Below are positions 10,541 to 21,196 of a stretch of 64,000 bases of DNA, piece after piece. Below the pieces are notes generated by a model that saw only the letters and a program-made list of their open reading frames with translations, had not been told where the DNA came from and did no database searches. How positions within the stretch are numbered: position 1 is the first letter of the stretch; every line of letters begins with the position of its first letter. A program made the position numbers and the translations under genes. The stretch is from Nitrosospira sp. NpAV (GTDB taxonomy: Bacteria; Pseudomonadota; Gammaproteobacteria; Burkholderiales; Nitrosomonadaceae): the NCBI RefSeq assembly GCF_000832065.1, contig NZ_JXQM01000006.1:1-64000 (forward strand). The letters are read 5' to 3'.

Positions 10541-10747
10541 GTTTATATCGAAAAAGGCAAGGCCGAAGGCGCACGTCTCGTGGTTGGCGGCGGCAAGTCG
10601 CAGCGCTTCGTGAAGGGCTACTGCATCGAACCGACTCTCTTAGCCGATGTCGATAACAGGATGACGATTGCGCAGGAACAGATTTTCCGTCCGGTGCTTG
10701 TCGTCATTCCGTTCGACGATGACGCTGAATTACTGGGCAAGGATTGA
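10541..10747 (+). pseudogene. aldehyde dehydrogenase C-terminal fragment
   Basis: About 68 residues match the C-terminal part of NAD-dependent aldehyde dehydrogenases in order: an EGARLVVGGG segment, then GYCIEPTLLADVDN and the block RMTIAQEQIFRPVLVVIPF, ending at TGA 10745-10747. In family members the last block normally reads I.QEEIFGPV. The catalytic Cys/Glu region and the whole N-terminus are missing, and upstream sequence does not match. This is the residue of a deleted gene. Confidence 0.75.
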
Positions 10748-10928
10748 CGGTGGATGCGGACGCATGGACTATATGGAACACGGCTGATCGAAGGTGCCTA
10801 TGAGTAGCCACGTCGCATTTCGTCCGCTCCGATATTACTTGGAAATAGAGTTTACGGCGGAAAAAGAATTAGCCAGTTGACATTTTGCCGGCTGTTTCCG
10901 AAACATTTATAACAAACGAAACACTTTC

Positions 10929-12130
10929 ATGCCCATTTCCAGCTCCATCTCATCCATCCCCGACCGACCCCTACGCGGTCTGCTGCTGCTCCTTGCAACC
11001 GTCGCAGGCTTCGCAATCGCCAATATCTATTACAACCAGCCGCTTCTCGACAGCTTCCGTCAATCGTTTCCACAAAATGCGTCATGGATCGGTGCGGTAC
11101 CAGCCGTAACCCAGTTCGGCTTCGCTGGCGGCATGCTGCTGCTTTCTCCGCTCGGCGATCGTATCGATCGGCGCCGTCTGATCTTGTTACAGATCGGGGC
11201 ATTTGCGTCGCGTTGCTCGCAGCCGCCACTGCGCCTACATTGTCTATGCTGATCGGCGCGAGCCTCGCAATCGGAGTACTTGCCACCATGGCGCAACAAG
11301 CCGGTCCGTTCGCCGCCGAACTTACGCCACCCGCGCAACGCGGTCATGCGATTGGCACCGTAATGAGCGGCCTAGTACTTGGCATCCTGCTAGCGCGCAC
11401 GGCGGCAGGTCTCGTCGCCGAGTATTTCGGCTGGCGCATGGTATTCGCTGTATCCGTCGTCACGATGGTCGCTTTGGCTGTTTTGATTGCCACGCGCCTG
11501 CCGCACAGCAAGCCGACTTCGACGCTTCCATACGGCAAGCTTCTGGGCTCCTTGTGGCACCTCGCCGTCGAACTACGCGAACTGCGCGAAGCAGCGCTCA
11601 CAGGTGCCGCGCTATTCGCGGCCTTCAGCGTTTTCTGGACCGTACTTTCGCTGCTTCTGGCTGGGGCACCATTTCATCTCGGACCCCAGGTGGCGGGACT
11701 GTTCGGCGTCATCGGCGTAACAGGTGCGCTCGCCGCACCGTGGGCCGATAAGTTTGCAGACAGACGAGGACCGCGTTCGGTCATCTCACTGTCAATTGGT
11801 CTCATCGCCATGTCATTCATCGTGTTTGGCTTCTCCGGCGCGAGTATTGCAGGCCTCGTAATCGGGGTAATTATGCTGGATATCGGCTTACAGGCTGCAC
11901 AGGTTTCGAATCAGTCGCGCATTTTTGCACTCAAACCGGAAGCGCGCAGCCGCGTGAATACGGTGTATATGGTGTGTTACTTCATTGGTGGAGCCGCAGG
12001 GTCAGCGGCAGGTGCAGGTGCGTGGCATGCATTCGGCTGGACTGGTGCATGCATTACTGGATTACTTTTCTCCTCGCTTTCGGGGTGGAGTCACGCGCGC
12101 CGCCGTCAGTATGCGGAAGCAGTATCCTGA
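10929..12130 (+). pseudogene. MFS drug-efflux-type transporter broken by one frameshift
   Basis: Two overlapping frames make one major facilitator of about 400 residues. The first (from ATG 10929) holds the start and the signature ANIYYNQPLL plus the DRIDRRRL loop. The second continues from GICVALLAAATAP to the stop at 12130. The switch is at the G-run 11196-11199: one extra G would restore reading straight through (QIG-GICVALL). Sequence similar to the YgaY/YnfM-like DHA1 branch, so a drug or metabolite exporter by inference. Either a genuine inactivating deletion or a sequencing error in a homopolymer. Confidence 0.8.
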
Positions 12131-12724
12131 GAGAAGATCTTGTTAATTCGGCTGGCGTGATATTGCCACGCGAGCTATGGGATTTGGCCCCTGTAAAAAC
12201 ACGGTTCGCGCTTTAAAGCACGTTAAGCCGCCGCGGCGAAGTCATGTACGGGCCCGAAGCGGCCAGAAACTGGTCTGGTCCGAGGTCAGAACTGTGAAGT
12301 GAAGCAGAATACGTACGCGAAACCAAGATGTTGATTCATGACACGATTGAGTTCGACGATGAGACATGTGAAGATTCCATTGAAACGTTTCGGCCAGTCT
12401 GATGGGATCGCGGCAGTGATTGAATTTCCGCAGGGCCTGAGGCTAGCTTCATGGTAGGCCAGATCATCAGCCCCCAACGGAGGGATTGCCATCTGACTTG
12501 CCACATCCAAACCTGAAGTGTTGAAGCTTTCTTCAAGAAAAAGGATGATACGAAATGATTATTAATCCAATTATATGGCCCACTGCGCAAGATGCGCAGC
12601 CTGCCTGACATTTGACATGGATGTAGACGATTGGCCGCAGGCTCAGAGCGGAAACGTAACGGCGAATAATGAAAATCGATCGCCACAATTCTTTCGTCAT
12701 CGCTAGTTGCCAGCTACCCAGACG
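12131..12724. other. intergenic region with no supported gene
   Basis: About 590 bases between the broken transporter and the hydrolase gene. Short open frames on the minus strand (for example 12336-12686) have no recognisable domain and no good start. It may contain remnants of deleted genes, but nothing I can name. Confidence 0.5.
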
Positions 12725-14605
12725 ATGAGATTCCTCATCCATATTTTTTTTCTCTGCCTGCTGTTCGCTATACCCCATGTTGCGCAAAGCAAAGAAGCAG
12801 ATCCTTCGAAGGTAGCTCGATCCATCAATGAACTCCGACAGGAACTCGAAAAGATCCTTGAAGAGACACGCACGCCAGGGCTGTCGGTCGCGATCGTACG
12901 TGGCGACGGTCCGGAGTGGATTGCAGGCCTTGGCAAAGCTGATGTGTCCAACAACCGGCCAGCAACGGCGGAAACGCTGTTTCGTATTGGTTCCGTTTCC
13001 AAAGCATTTGTCTCGCTATCGATTCTCAAGTTAGTCAATGAGAAAAAACTTTCCCTGACGGACTCCGTGCATAAGTTGGTTCCCGAAGTGTGGTTCGAGA
13101 ATCAATGGGAAGCGGCCCACCCGGTACGTGTCGTCGATTTGCTGGAGCATACTACCGGTTGGGACAATATGCATTTGCGCGAATATGCGAAAGACGCCTC
13201 AAAGCTTGGTTTGCGCGAAGCGCTTGATTATGGCCGCCGCTCACGAGTCTCCCGTTGGCCACCGGGCACCCGCATGGCATATAACAACTCAGGGCCCGCT
13301 GTTGCCGCTTACATTGTCGAGAAACTCACGGGACAGCGATTCGAAGATTTTGTCGCGCAAAACTTCTTCAGCCCTATCGGCATGAAAACAGCGACATATT
13401 TTCCACCCGCAGCAGCGATACTCACGGCGCTCTATCATCTCGATGGCAAAACGCCCTATCCCTACTGGAACATTCTCTACCGTCCATCCGGCGCGATAAA
13501 TGCTTCCGCCAACGACATGGCGGCTTACCTCTCGTTTTACCTTCACCGAGGTACCGTAAATGGCATGCAGGTGATGCCGGCCACTTCCATTGATCGTATG
13601 GAGATTCCAACGCGCACCTGGGCAGCCCGGGAGGGGCTCAAAAACGGATACGGACTCGGCAGCTACTCCAGCATCCAGGACGGATTCGTTTATCACGGGC
13701 ACAACGGCGGTGTCGATGGCGGCTTAACAGAATTGGCCTATTTACGAAATTCTGGCGTAGGCTATTTCTACAGTATCAACACGGGCAATGCTGACGCTGC
13801 CATGAGGATCGGTAAAGCTATTCAGGCCTATATCACGCGGGATTTGCAGAAACCACCTTTGCCCGCAGTTGCCTCTCTTCCTGCGAATGCCAGTTCGTAT
13901 GTAGGCTGGTACATGCCCGACTCGCCAAGCGAACAGATGGGCTACTTTACCGAGCGTCTGATGGGTATGACTCATGTCGGCGTTGAGAATGGCAGGCTAC
14001 TTCTGACTTCGCTGACAGGACCCAATCGGGTCTTGGTCCCCGTTGCCGGCATGCAATTTCGCCAGCTCTCGGACCCGATTGCCACCGCCAAATTACTAAC
14101 GCCGAATGGAGAAGGAGAATTCATTCAGTTATACGGGGGAACGATGACGATGAAGCGCATCCCTACCTGGATTGCCATCACCGAAATCGTACTTGCAGTA
14201 TGGATTGCATGGGCCTGGATTTCGGTGATCATCTATGCGCCTTTCTGGTTGCTGGGAAGCATCCGAAAGAACTTTTTTCGACCGGCAGAGCGCGTTATTC
14301 TTGGCTTTCCGTTGCTTGCCGTGTTGAGTGTCGTAATAGCCGTTGCCATGGCCCTTCTCGTCAGAAGCGACGCTAACGCCACATTGCTTTTAGGAAATCT
14401 GACTGTCTGGTCTGGCGGTTTTTTCCTGGCAACTGTTGTATTTGCCATCGCTTCCCTCACAAGCGGTCTTGTCTTGTGGCGTGTGCCAAAACAGGGAATT
14501 CGCAAGGCTGTCCGCTGGTATTCAATATCAGCTATCTCGGCGATGCTGGTTTCGACCGCATACCTTGCCTATTGGGGCGTTATCGGCCTGCGCACATGGG
14601 CGTAG
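12725..14605 (+). CDS. secreted, membrane-anchored beta-lactamase-family serine hydrolase
   Basis: Class C beta-lactamase/esterase fold. A signal peptide (MRFLIHIFFLCLLFAIPHVAQS) is followed by the catalytic domain with S90-V-S-K93, the second motif Y186-N-N188 in MAYNNSG, and a HNGG element in place of KTG. The last ~140 residues contain four hydrophobic helices, so the enzyme faces the periplasm with a C-terminal membrane domain. The frame opens at TTG 12707, but the ATG at 12725 begins the signal peptide and I prefer it (626 residues). Family members are peptidases, esterases or D-amino-acid hydrolases more often than true antibiotic lactamases; the substrate is unknown. Confidence 0.85.
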   Translation: MRFLIHIFFLCLLFAIPHVAQSKEADPSKVARSINELRQELEKILEETRTPGLSVAIVRGDGPEWIAGLGKADVSNNRPATAETLFRIGSVSKAFVSLSILKLVNEKKLSLTDSVHKLVPEVWFENQWEAAHPVRVVDLLEHTTGWDNMHLREYAKDASKLGLREALDYGRRSRVSRWPPGTRMAYNNSGPAVAAYIVEKLTGQRFEDFVAQNFFSPIGMKTATYFPPAAAILTALYHLDGKTPYPYWNILYRPSGAINASANDMAAYLSFYLHRGTVNGMQVMPATSIDRMEIPTRTWAAREGLKNGYGLGSYSSIQDGFVYHGHNGGVDGGLTELAYLRNSGVGYFYSINTGNADAAMRIGKAIQAYITRDLQKPPLPAVASLPANASSYVGWYMPDSPSEQMGYFTERLMGMTHVGVENGRLLLTSLTGPNRVLVPVAGMQFRQLSDPIATAKLLTPNGEGEFIQLYGGTMTMKRIPTWIAITEIVLAVWIAWAWISVIIYAPFWLLGSIRKNFFRPAERVILGFPLLAVLSVVIAVAMALLVRSDANATLLLGNLTVWSGGFFLATVVFAIASLTSGLVLWRVPKQGIRKAVRWYSISAISAMLVSTAYLAYWGVIGLRTWA

Positions 14606-14666
14606 AAGCACTTGTTATGATGTGCAGACAGGTAGGCTGACATTGAATATATCTCACCCCTCAAGC

Positions 14667-16148
14667 TCATTCCGTCAGCTTTTTCTTCAATATCTCATTC
14701 ACCTGCGCCGGATTGGCCTTGCCTTTGGCGGCCTTCATCACCTGCCCGACGAGGGCATTGAAGGCTTTTTCCCTGCCTGCCTTGAATTCTTCCACGGATT
14801 TCGCATTCGCGGCGATCACCTCGCCGACCAATTTTTCCAGCTCACCCGAATCGGAGATCTGTTTCAATCCTTGCGATTCGATGATCTGGTCGGCAAGATT
14901 TATATCCGGCCCCGGATCGCTGTGCTTCCATGCTACGGGCTGAGCGCTTGCCTTGACCCACATTTGTTTGAATACTTCTTTGGCGATCTTGCCGGAGATG
15001 GTGCCATCCTTGATGCGCGTCAGAAGCTGCGCCAGTTGCGCCGGGAATAACGGACAACTATCAAAAAACTTTCCTTCCTCATTCAGATAACCGGAGATGT
15101 CGCCCATTACCCAGTTTGCACAAAGTTTCGGATCGGATGGAAGTTTTTCAACTACCGCTTCGTAGTATTCCACAATTTCTCGATCGCCGGTCAGAGCCGC
15201 CGCGTCATAGGTGGAAAGCCCATAGTCGCGCTCAAGGCGGGCCCGCATTTGCTGCGGCAATTCGGGCAGCCCACGCCGCACCTGCGCGATCCAGTCTTCC
15301 CCGATTTCCAGCGGCAATAAATCCGGATCAGGGAAGTAGCGGTAATCCTGCGCATCTTCCTTGCTGCGCATGGCGCGGGTTTCATCCTTATCCGAATCGT
15401 AGAGCCGGGTTTGCTGTTGTATGGTTCCGCCATCCTCAAGGACTTCTATCTGCCGTCTGGCCTCGTAATCAATCGCTTTTTCAAGAAAGCGGAACGAGTT
15501 GAGGTTTTTTATCTCGCAGCGGGTGCCGAGTTTGTCTGATCCCTTTGGACGAACGGACACATTGGCATCGCAGCGGAACGACCCTTCCTGCATGTTGCCG
15601 TCGCAGATGCCGATCCAGCGCACCAGCGAATGCAGTGTCTTGGCATAGGCAACCGCTTCCGCGCTGCTGCGCATATCCGGCTCGGAAACGATCTCCAGCA
15701 GGGGCGTGCCGGCACGATTCAGATCGATGCCGGTCATGCCATGAAAGTCCTCATGGAGTGACTTGCCCGCATCCTCTTCCAGATGCGCACGGGTGAGGCG
15801 AACGACTCTTTCAACCTCGCCAGATTGAATCTTGATACTGCCGCCTTCAACCACCGGTAATTCGTACTGGCTGATCTGGTAACCTTTGGGCAAATCGGGA
15901 TAGAAATAATTCTTCCGCGCAAAAATTGAGGGTGAATTGATTTTGCCACCCACCGCCAGACCCAGTTTGATCGCCCGCTCCACCGCACCACGATTCAATA
16001 CCGGCAGCACACCCGGCAACGCAAGATCGACCGCGCAAGCCTCGGTGTTGGGGGCCGCGCCAAATGCGGTCGAGGCGCCGGAGAATATTTTTGATTGGGT
16101 CGAGAGCTGGGTATGCACTTCCAGACCGACAACGATTTCCCATTGCAT
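14667..16148 (-). CDS. gatB: aspartyl/glutamyl-tRNA amidotransferase subunit B
   Basis: Kinase/tRNA-binding subunit of GatCAB, which converts mischarged Glu-tRNA-Gln or Asp-tRNA-Asn to the amide form. The N-terminus [15 protein letters not shown] and the [18 protein letters not shown] segment are diagnostic, and the C-terminal YqeY-like helical domain ends with a lysine-rich helix. The start at 16148 has AAGGA eight bases upstream and gives the usual ~493 residues; the frame extends to 16208 without family sequence. Last gene of gatCAB. Confidence 0.96.
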   Translation of the reverse strand: MQWEIVVGLEVHTQLSTQSKIFSGASTAFGAAPNTEACAVDLALPGVLPVLNRGAVERAIKLGLAVGGKINSPSIFARKNYFYPDLPKGYQISQYELPVVEGGSIKIQSGEVERVVRLTRAHLEEDAGKSLHEDFHGMTGIDLNRAGTPLLEIVSEPDMRSSAEAVAYAKTLHSLVRWIGICDGNMQEGSFRCDANVSVRPKGSDKLGTRCEIKNLNSFRFLEKAIDYEARRQIEVLEDGGTIQQQTRLYDSDKDETRAMRSKEDAQDYRYFPDPDLLPLEIGEDWIAQVRRGLPELPQQMRARLERDYGLSTYDAAALTGDREIVEYYEAVVEKLPSDPKLCANWVMGDISGYLNEEGKFFDSCPLFPAQLAQLLTRIKDGTISGKIAKEVFKQMWVKASAQPVAWKHSDPGPDINLADQIIESQGLKQISDSGELEKLVGEVIAANAKSVEEFKAGREKAFNALVGQVMKAAKGKANPAQVNEILKKKLTE

Positions 16149-16243
16149 TGCGAGTATCCTTTTCTTATCTGACGACGCTAACCCCGACGCCCGGAGAAAT
16201 TGGAGCAATCAGGGGACTATCTGCGAGATCTATATGTGGTAGT

Positions 16244-17704
16244 TCACGTCTCTAGGGGAATGGGCATCCGCACATGCCAGTCGGTTGCCCGCTGGTACTG
16301 ATGAGCCACATTCAGCATTTGCGCTTCCGCAAAATAATTGCCGATAATGTGCAATCCCACCGGCCTGTTCTGGTTGCCAAAACCCGCGGGAATGGACATG
16401 GCTGGCAATCCGGCGAGGTTGACTGCGATGGTGTAGGCATCGGACAAATACATCTGCACAGGATCGCTGCTTTTCTCCCCCAGATTGAATGCGACTGTGG
16501 GCGAAGTCGGCCCCATGATGATGTCGCACTGTTTGAATGCCTCGATAAAATCCTGCGCGATCAAACGGCGCAGTTTCTGGGCCTGGATGTAGTACGCATC
16601 GTAGTACCCATGCGATAGCACGTAAGTGCCAATTAGAATGCGGCGTTTCACTTCCGCACCGAAACCCTGGGCGCGGCTTTTGCGGTACATGTCGTTGAGG
16701 TCGGTATATTCCGGAGCGCGGTAGCCATAACGCACGCCGTCGAAACGTGAGAGGTTGCTCGAGGCTTCCGCCGGGGCCAGTACATAGTAAACCGGCACGG
16801 AAAGTTTCGTGGAAGGCAGCGATACCTCCACCGTTCTGGCGCCCAGCTTGCGATATTCCGCGATAGCCGCTTCCACGGCCCGCGCCACGTCATCGTTTAT
16901 TTCCTTGACGAAATATTCCTTTGGCAAACCGATGCGCAGGCCCTCCAGCGGTTTTTCCAGATCGCGCGTGTAATCTTCCGGCTCACGCTCCAGACTGGTT
17001 GAATCACGCGCATCGAATCCCGTCATGACATTCAGCATCAGTGCCAGATCTTCCGCTGATTTCGCCATTGGCCCGGCCTGGTCGAGGCTGGAAGCAAACG
17101 CGATCATGCCATAGCGCGACACCAGTCCGTAAGTGGGCTTGAGCCCTGAAATACCGCATAATGCCGCCGGCTGACGGATTGAGCCGCCTGTATCGGTACC
17201 GGTTGCGGCGGGAGCCATGCGTGCGGCGACCGCGCAGGCGGAGCCGCCCGAACTGCCGCCGGGTACGGCAGTACTATCCCACGGATTTCTCACCGGCCCG
17301 TAAAAAGAGGTTTCGTTGCTCGATCCCATGGCGAACTCATCCATATTGGTTTTGCCAATATTCACCGCCCCCGCGGCATTGAAACGCTCGATCACATGGG
17401 CATCGTACGGCGAAATGAAGTTCGACAGCATTCGCGACCCACAGGTGGTAAGCCATCCCTTGGTACAGAAAATATCCTTCTGGGCAATAGGAATACCGGT
17501 CAGGGCATGCGCCTGCCCGGCTGCGATCATCGCATCGGCAGCTCGTGCCTGGGCAAGGCTGGTCTCTTCATTGAGTGTAATGAAAGCGTTGTAGTCCGGG
17601 TTCAGTGATTTTGAGCGCTCAAGAAACTCGCCGGTCAGTTCAGCGCTGGAAATTTTTTTCGCCGCGAGCAAGGCGGAGAGTTGCGTGAGGCCGAAATTCA
17701 ACAT
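16244..17704 (-). CDS. gatA: aspartyl/glutamyl-tRNA amidotransferase subunit A
   Basis: Amidase-signature enzyme that releases ammonia from glutamine for GatB. The catalytic Lys lies in [12 protein letters not shown] and the Ser cluster in PGGSSGGSA and [12 protein letters not shown]. At 486 residues it is full length. It lies between gatC and gatB on the minus strand, with about 95 and 120 bases of spacing. The presence of the complex implies indirect Gln- or Asn-tRNA synthesis. Confidence 0.97.
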   Translation of the reverse strand: MLNFGLTQLSALLAAKKISSAELTGEFLERSKSLNPDYNAFITLNEETSLAQARAADAMIAAGQAHALTGIPIAQKDIFCTKGWLTTCGSRMLSNFISPYDAHVIERFNAAGAVNIGKTNMDEFAMGSSNETSFYGPVRNPWDSTAVPGGSSGGSACAVAARMAPAATGTDTGGSIRQPAALCGISGLKPTYGLVSRYGMIAFASSLDQAGPMAKSAEDLALMLNVMTGFDARDSTSLEREPEDYTRDLEKPLEGLRIGLPKEYFVKEINDDVARAVEAAIAEYRKLGARTVEVSLPSTKLSVPVYYVLAPAEASSNLSRFDGVRYGYRAPEYTDLNDMYRKSRAQGFGAEVKRRILIGTYVLSHGYYDAYYIQAQKLRRLIAQDFIEAFKQCDIIMGPTSPTVAFNLGEKSSDPVQMYLSDAYTIAVNLAGLPAMSIPAGFGNQNRPVGLHIIGNYFAEAQMLNVAHQYQRATDWHVRMPIPLET

Positions 17705-17824
17705 GGTATTTTTGGAGCGAAGCAGATCAAAAGATGACAGGAAAATATACCGGGGTATGCCTGAAGGTGTTCTGGGTAAGTTCTCCGTGAAATATTGCGG
17801 ACAAGCCCGGAGATTTGTTCAGAA

Positions 17825-18112
17825 TCACTCGATGACTTTCGGCACCAGATAAAGCCCTGACTCTACCTTGGGTGCTATCGACTGGAACGATTCGCGCTGA
17901 TCGATCTCGGTCACCACATCCGCTCGGAGCCGCTGCATAACATCCTGAGCGTGAGACATCGGTTTTATCACTGACGTGTTCACTGCCTGCATCTCCTGGA
18001 TCAGGCCGAAGATGTCCGATAATTGCGCCAGCGCCGTTCGCACCTCATCTTCGCTGATTTCGATGCGGGCCAGGTTTGAGACACGTTTTACATCATCCAG
18101 AGACAGTGACAT
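17825..18112 (-). CDS. gatC: aspartyl/glutamyl-tRNA amidotransferase subunit C
   Basis: Small subunit that wraps and stabilises GatA. The N-terminus MSLSLDDVKRVSNLARIEI and the downstream region of LSDIFGLIQEMQ match the family. The start at 18112 gives the standard 95 residues; an upstream ATG at 18136 would add eight residues. First gene of gatCAB and divergent from mreB, so both promoters share 18113-18223. Confidence 0.95.
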   Translation of the reverse strand: MSLSLDDVKRVSNLARIEISEDEVRTALAQLSDIFGLIQEMQAVNTSVIKPMSHAQDVMQRLRADVVTEIDQRESFQSIAPKVESGLYLVPKVIE

Positions 18113-18166
18113 TCCCGCCAAAACCCTTATATTCAAATAGCTAATAGAGTATCATAGCCGGCCTGA

Positions 18167-19282
<1,116 letters not shown>

Positions 19283-19307
19283 CCTTGATCCGGTGCTGAT
19301 TGCCTGT

Positions 19308-19346
19308 CTGTCAGTTCACTCCGTCCGACTACCGGATCTAGGTTAT
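19308..19346. repeat. degenerate terminal-repeat remnant in the mreB-mreC gap
   Basis: The sequence around CCGTCCGACTACCGGATC then TAGG matches, with a few substitutions, the right end of the 238-bp element at 20832-21069 (CCGTCCAACTGCCGAATT then TAGG), including the TTCAC preceding it. It appears to be a solo, decayed end of the same element. Confidence 0.45.
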
Positions 19347-19420
19347 TAAATGGGTTGGTGTATTCACGTCAGCCCCAGGCGGAGCACCCTCTGTATCGAG
19401 AACCCCTGAACTAAAACGTA

Positions 19421-20326
19421 ATGGAAACGGCTCCACAGTTTTTCAGGCAGGGTCCCAGTTTGCTGGCTCGGCTGGTTTTTTTTGTATTATTGTCCTTACT
19501 GCTGATGGCGGCCGATAGCCGGTTTAAATATCTCTCCGAAATACGCCAGGCTTTAAGCGTGGTGATTTATCCATTACAAAAACTGGCCAATGTCCCCGCA
19601 CAGATATATGACACGGCGAGCGAGCTTTTCGTCAGTCAACATTTGACAGATGAAAATGAATATCTCAAGCAGCGGTACCTTGCCGACCGTGGGCAACTCC
19701 AACAGCTGCAGGCACTGGAAGCTGAGAACATCCAGTTGCGTAAACTGCTGGAAGCCACACAGCGTATGGAAAGTAAAGCTGTCATGGCCGAGATTCTGCA
19801 CGTCCCGCGCGATCCATTCAACCATAAGGTCATGCTTGATAAAGGCAGCCAGAGCGGTATTCAGCCAGGCCAGGTAGTAGTGGATGATGCAGGCGTAGTG
19901 GGGCAGATCACTCGCAACTCTCCCTGGCTGTCCGAAGTCACGCTTATTACCGACAGGGATCACTCAGTTCCGGTGCAGGTGGTCCGCAATGGTCTACGCT
20001 CGGTGGTATCCGGCACAGGTAAGGATGGAACGCTGGAGTTGCGTTATGTGGCGGTCAATACCGATATCGAAGAGGGCGACATGCTGGTGACTTCAGGAAT
20101 AGACGGGGTTTATCCACCCGGTCTTCCTGTGGCACTGGTGTCAAAAATCGAGCGCAATCCCACTTATATCTTTGCCCGCGTCACTTGTACCCCCGCCGCT
20201 GGAGTGGGCAGCCATCGGCAGTTGCTGATATTGTCGGCGATGACACCTGTTACGGAAAATCCGGCGGATACATTCGAGAAGTCCAAACCCGAGGACAAGA
20301 AGAGAGAAAAAGTTGGCGTTCGCTGA
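19421..20326 (+). CDS. mreC: rod shape-determining protein MreC
   Basis: Bitopic periplasmic scaffold of the elongasome. One N-terminal membrane helix (LARLVFFVLLSLLLMAADSR) is followed by a coiled coil around residues 70-110 (rich in Leu, Gln, Glu). Two beta-barrel subdomains follow, with the VMLDKGSQSGIQPGQVVV and VTSGIDGVYPPGLPVA segments typical of MreC. 301 residues. mreD starts within its last codons. Confidence 0.96.
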   Translation: METAPQFFRQGPSLLARLVFFVLLSLLLMAADSRFKYLSEIRQALSVVIYPLQKLANVPAQIYDTASELFVSQHLTDENEYLKQRYLADRGQLQQLQALEAENIQLRKLLEATQRMESKAVMAEILHVPRDPFNHKVMLDKGSQSGIQPGQVVVDDAGVVGQITRNSPWLSEVTLITDRDHSVPVQVVRNGLRSVVSGTGKDGTLELRYVAVNTDIEEGDMLVTSGIDGVYPPGLPVALVSKIERNPTYIFARVTCTPAAGVGSHRQLLILSAMTPVTENPADTFEKSKPEDKKREKVGVR

Positions 20327-20837
20327 TCATCCCCGACAGGAAATTCTACGGCCTGTCAAAAGCTCATTCATCGTTCTTAGCCTGGTGATGGCACTGCTGC
20401 TGAACCTGCTACCGCTAAGGGGCGCGCTGCTGACATTCTGGCCTGATTTCACCGCACTGACGATACTTTACTGGTGCATCAACCAACCGCAGCGGGTCGG
20501 TATGAGTACCGCCTTTGGCATGGGCCTGCTGATGGATATCGGCAACGCCAGCACGTTCGGCCAGCATGCCCTCGCATATAGCATCATGGCATTTGGCGCA
20601 TTGCTATTCCATCGGCGCCTGTATAATTTTGGCCCGCTGAAGCAGGCCCCTCAGATGGGACTGATATTGCTCATGGGACAATCGGTCATGCTTCTTACCT
20701 GGCTGCTGGATGGGGCGGATTTTCCCGGCTGGAATTTTTTTCTTGCGAGTGCTACCGGTACAGTATTGTGGCCGCTGCTTTCCTCGTTATTGAAAATACC
20801 CCAGAGGCCCAGGTCTGATTCGAATGCATTATCCTAA
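20313..20837 (+). CDS. mreD: rod shape-determining protein MreD
   Basis: Small inner-membrane protein with five to six hydrophobic helices that works with MreC and RodA. The MALLLNLLP, DFTALTILYWCI and GMGLLMDI segments fit the family. Its apparent start is TTG at 20313, overlapping the mreC stop by 14 bases, which suggests translational coupling; a later in-frame Met would truncate the first helix. 174 residues. A mobile-element end lies at its stop. Confidence 0.92.
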   Translation: MAFADHPRQEILRPVKSSFIVLSLVMALLLNLLPLRGALLTFWPDFTALTILYWCINQPQRVGMSTAFGMGLLMDIGNASTFGQHALAYSIMAFGALLFHRRLYNFGPLKQAPQMGLILLMGQSVMLLTWLLDGADFPGWNFFLASATGTVLWPLLSSLLKIPQRPRSDSNALS

Positions 20838-21069
20838 ATCCGGCAGTTGAACGCTCATTTAATAGATCAATGTTATGATAAATAACAATATCTTGTATTA
20901 CTTGGCTCTCACTCTTTGGGTGAGGCCGCTACGGAGTGAATTGCACAGTTTTTGCAGCACATGGCTGCGTTGCAACTTCTTGGAATGGGGCGGCCATTCC
21001 GCGTCGTTGCGCCTTGCCCTGCACCCCAAAAACCGCACACTTCACCCCGTCCAACTGCCGAATTTAGGA
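20832..21069. mobile_element. 238-bp MITE-like element with terminal inverted repeats
   Basis: The left end (TCCTAAATCCGGCAGTTGAACG) and the reverse complement of the right end agree at 20 of 22 positions. The element is flanked by the triplet TTA on both sides (20829-20831 and 21070-21072), consistent with a 3-bp target duplication. It overlaps the end of mreD. The interior has no convincing gene; a 67-residue frame (20875-21078) runs through it and out the right end. It is probably a non-autonomous derivative of an insertion sequence. Confidence 0.65.
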
Positions 21070-21072
21070 TTA

Positions 21073-21100
21073 TCCTAAATCCGGCAGTTGAACGCTCATT
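21073..21100. repeat. second copy of the element left end
   Basis: Directly after the element, the left-end sequence is repeated without change for 28 bases, or 32 bases when the flanking ATTA is counted (20828-20859 equals 21069-21100). Together with the preceding right end it forms a near-perfect palindrome about 40 bases long (21052-21091), able to fold as a strong hairpin in the mreD-mrdA transcript. Confidence 0.7.
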
Positions 21101-21115
21101 CGTTGGCTTAGCATC

Positions 21116-21196
21116 ATGATCCGCAAAGACTTTTTGCGCTACTTGCCTTTCACCTCCATGGTGGGTTTGCTACAGTTGTGGAATCCCGGATTATGA
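21116..21196 (+). CDS. possible 26-residue leader ORF overlapping the mrdA start
   Basis: ATG 21116 opens a 26-codon frame (MIRKDFLRYLPFTSM then VGLLQLWNPGL) whose TGA (21194-21196) overlaps the mrdA ATG at 21193 as ATGA. A weaker relative of the same sequence follows the first copy of the element end (from about 20875: MINNNILYYLALTLW). It may be the start of a lost transposase, or may simply couple translation into mrdA. No protein evidence is possible from sequence alone. Confidence 0.3.
   Translation: MIRKDFLRYLPFTSMVGLLQLWNPGL

Noticed and set aside
12336-12686. Minus-strand 116-codon frame between the MFS pseudogene and the hydrolase
   Set aside because: No recognisable domain, no start signal, and an alternative overlapping frame is equally open.
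12725-14605. Antibiotic-resistance beta-lactamase
   Set aside because: The catalytic motifs are shared by many esterases and peptidases, the KTG motif is replaced, and the C-terminal membrane domain is not a feature of AmpC lactamases.
20875-21078. 67-residue ORF across the MITE
   Set aside because: It runs through the right terminal repeat and into the flank, has no known domain, and is best explained as a frame in element sequence.
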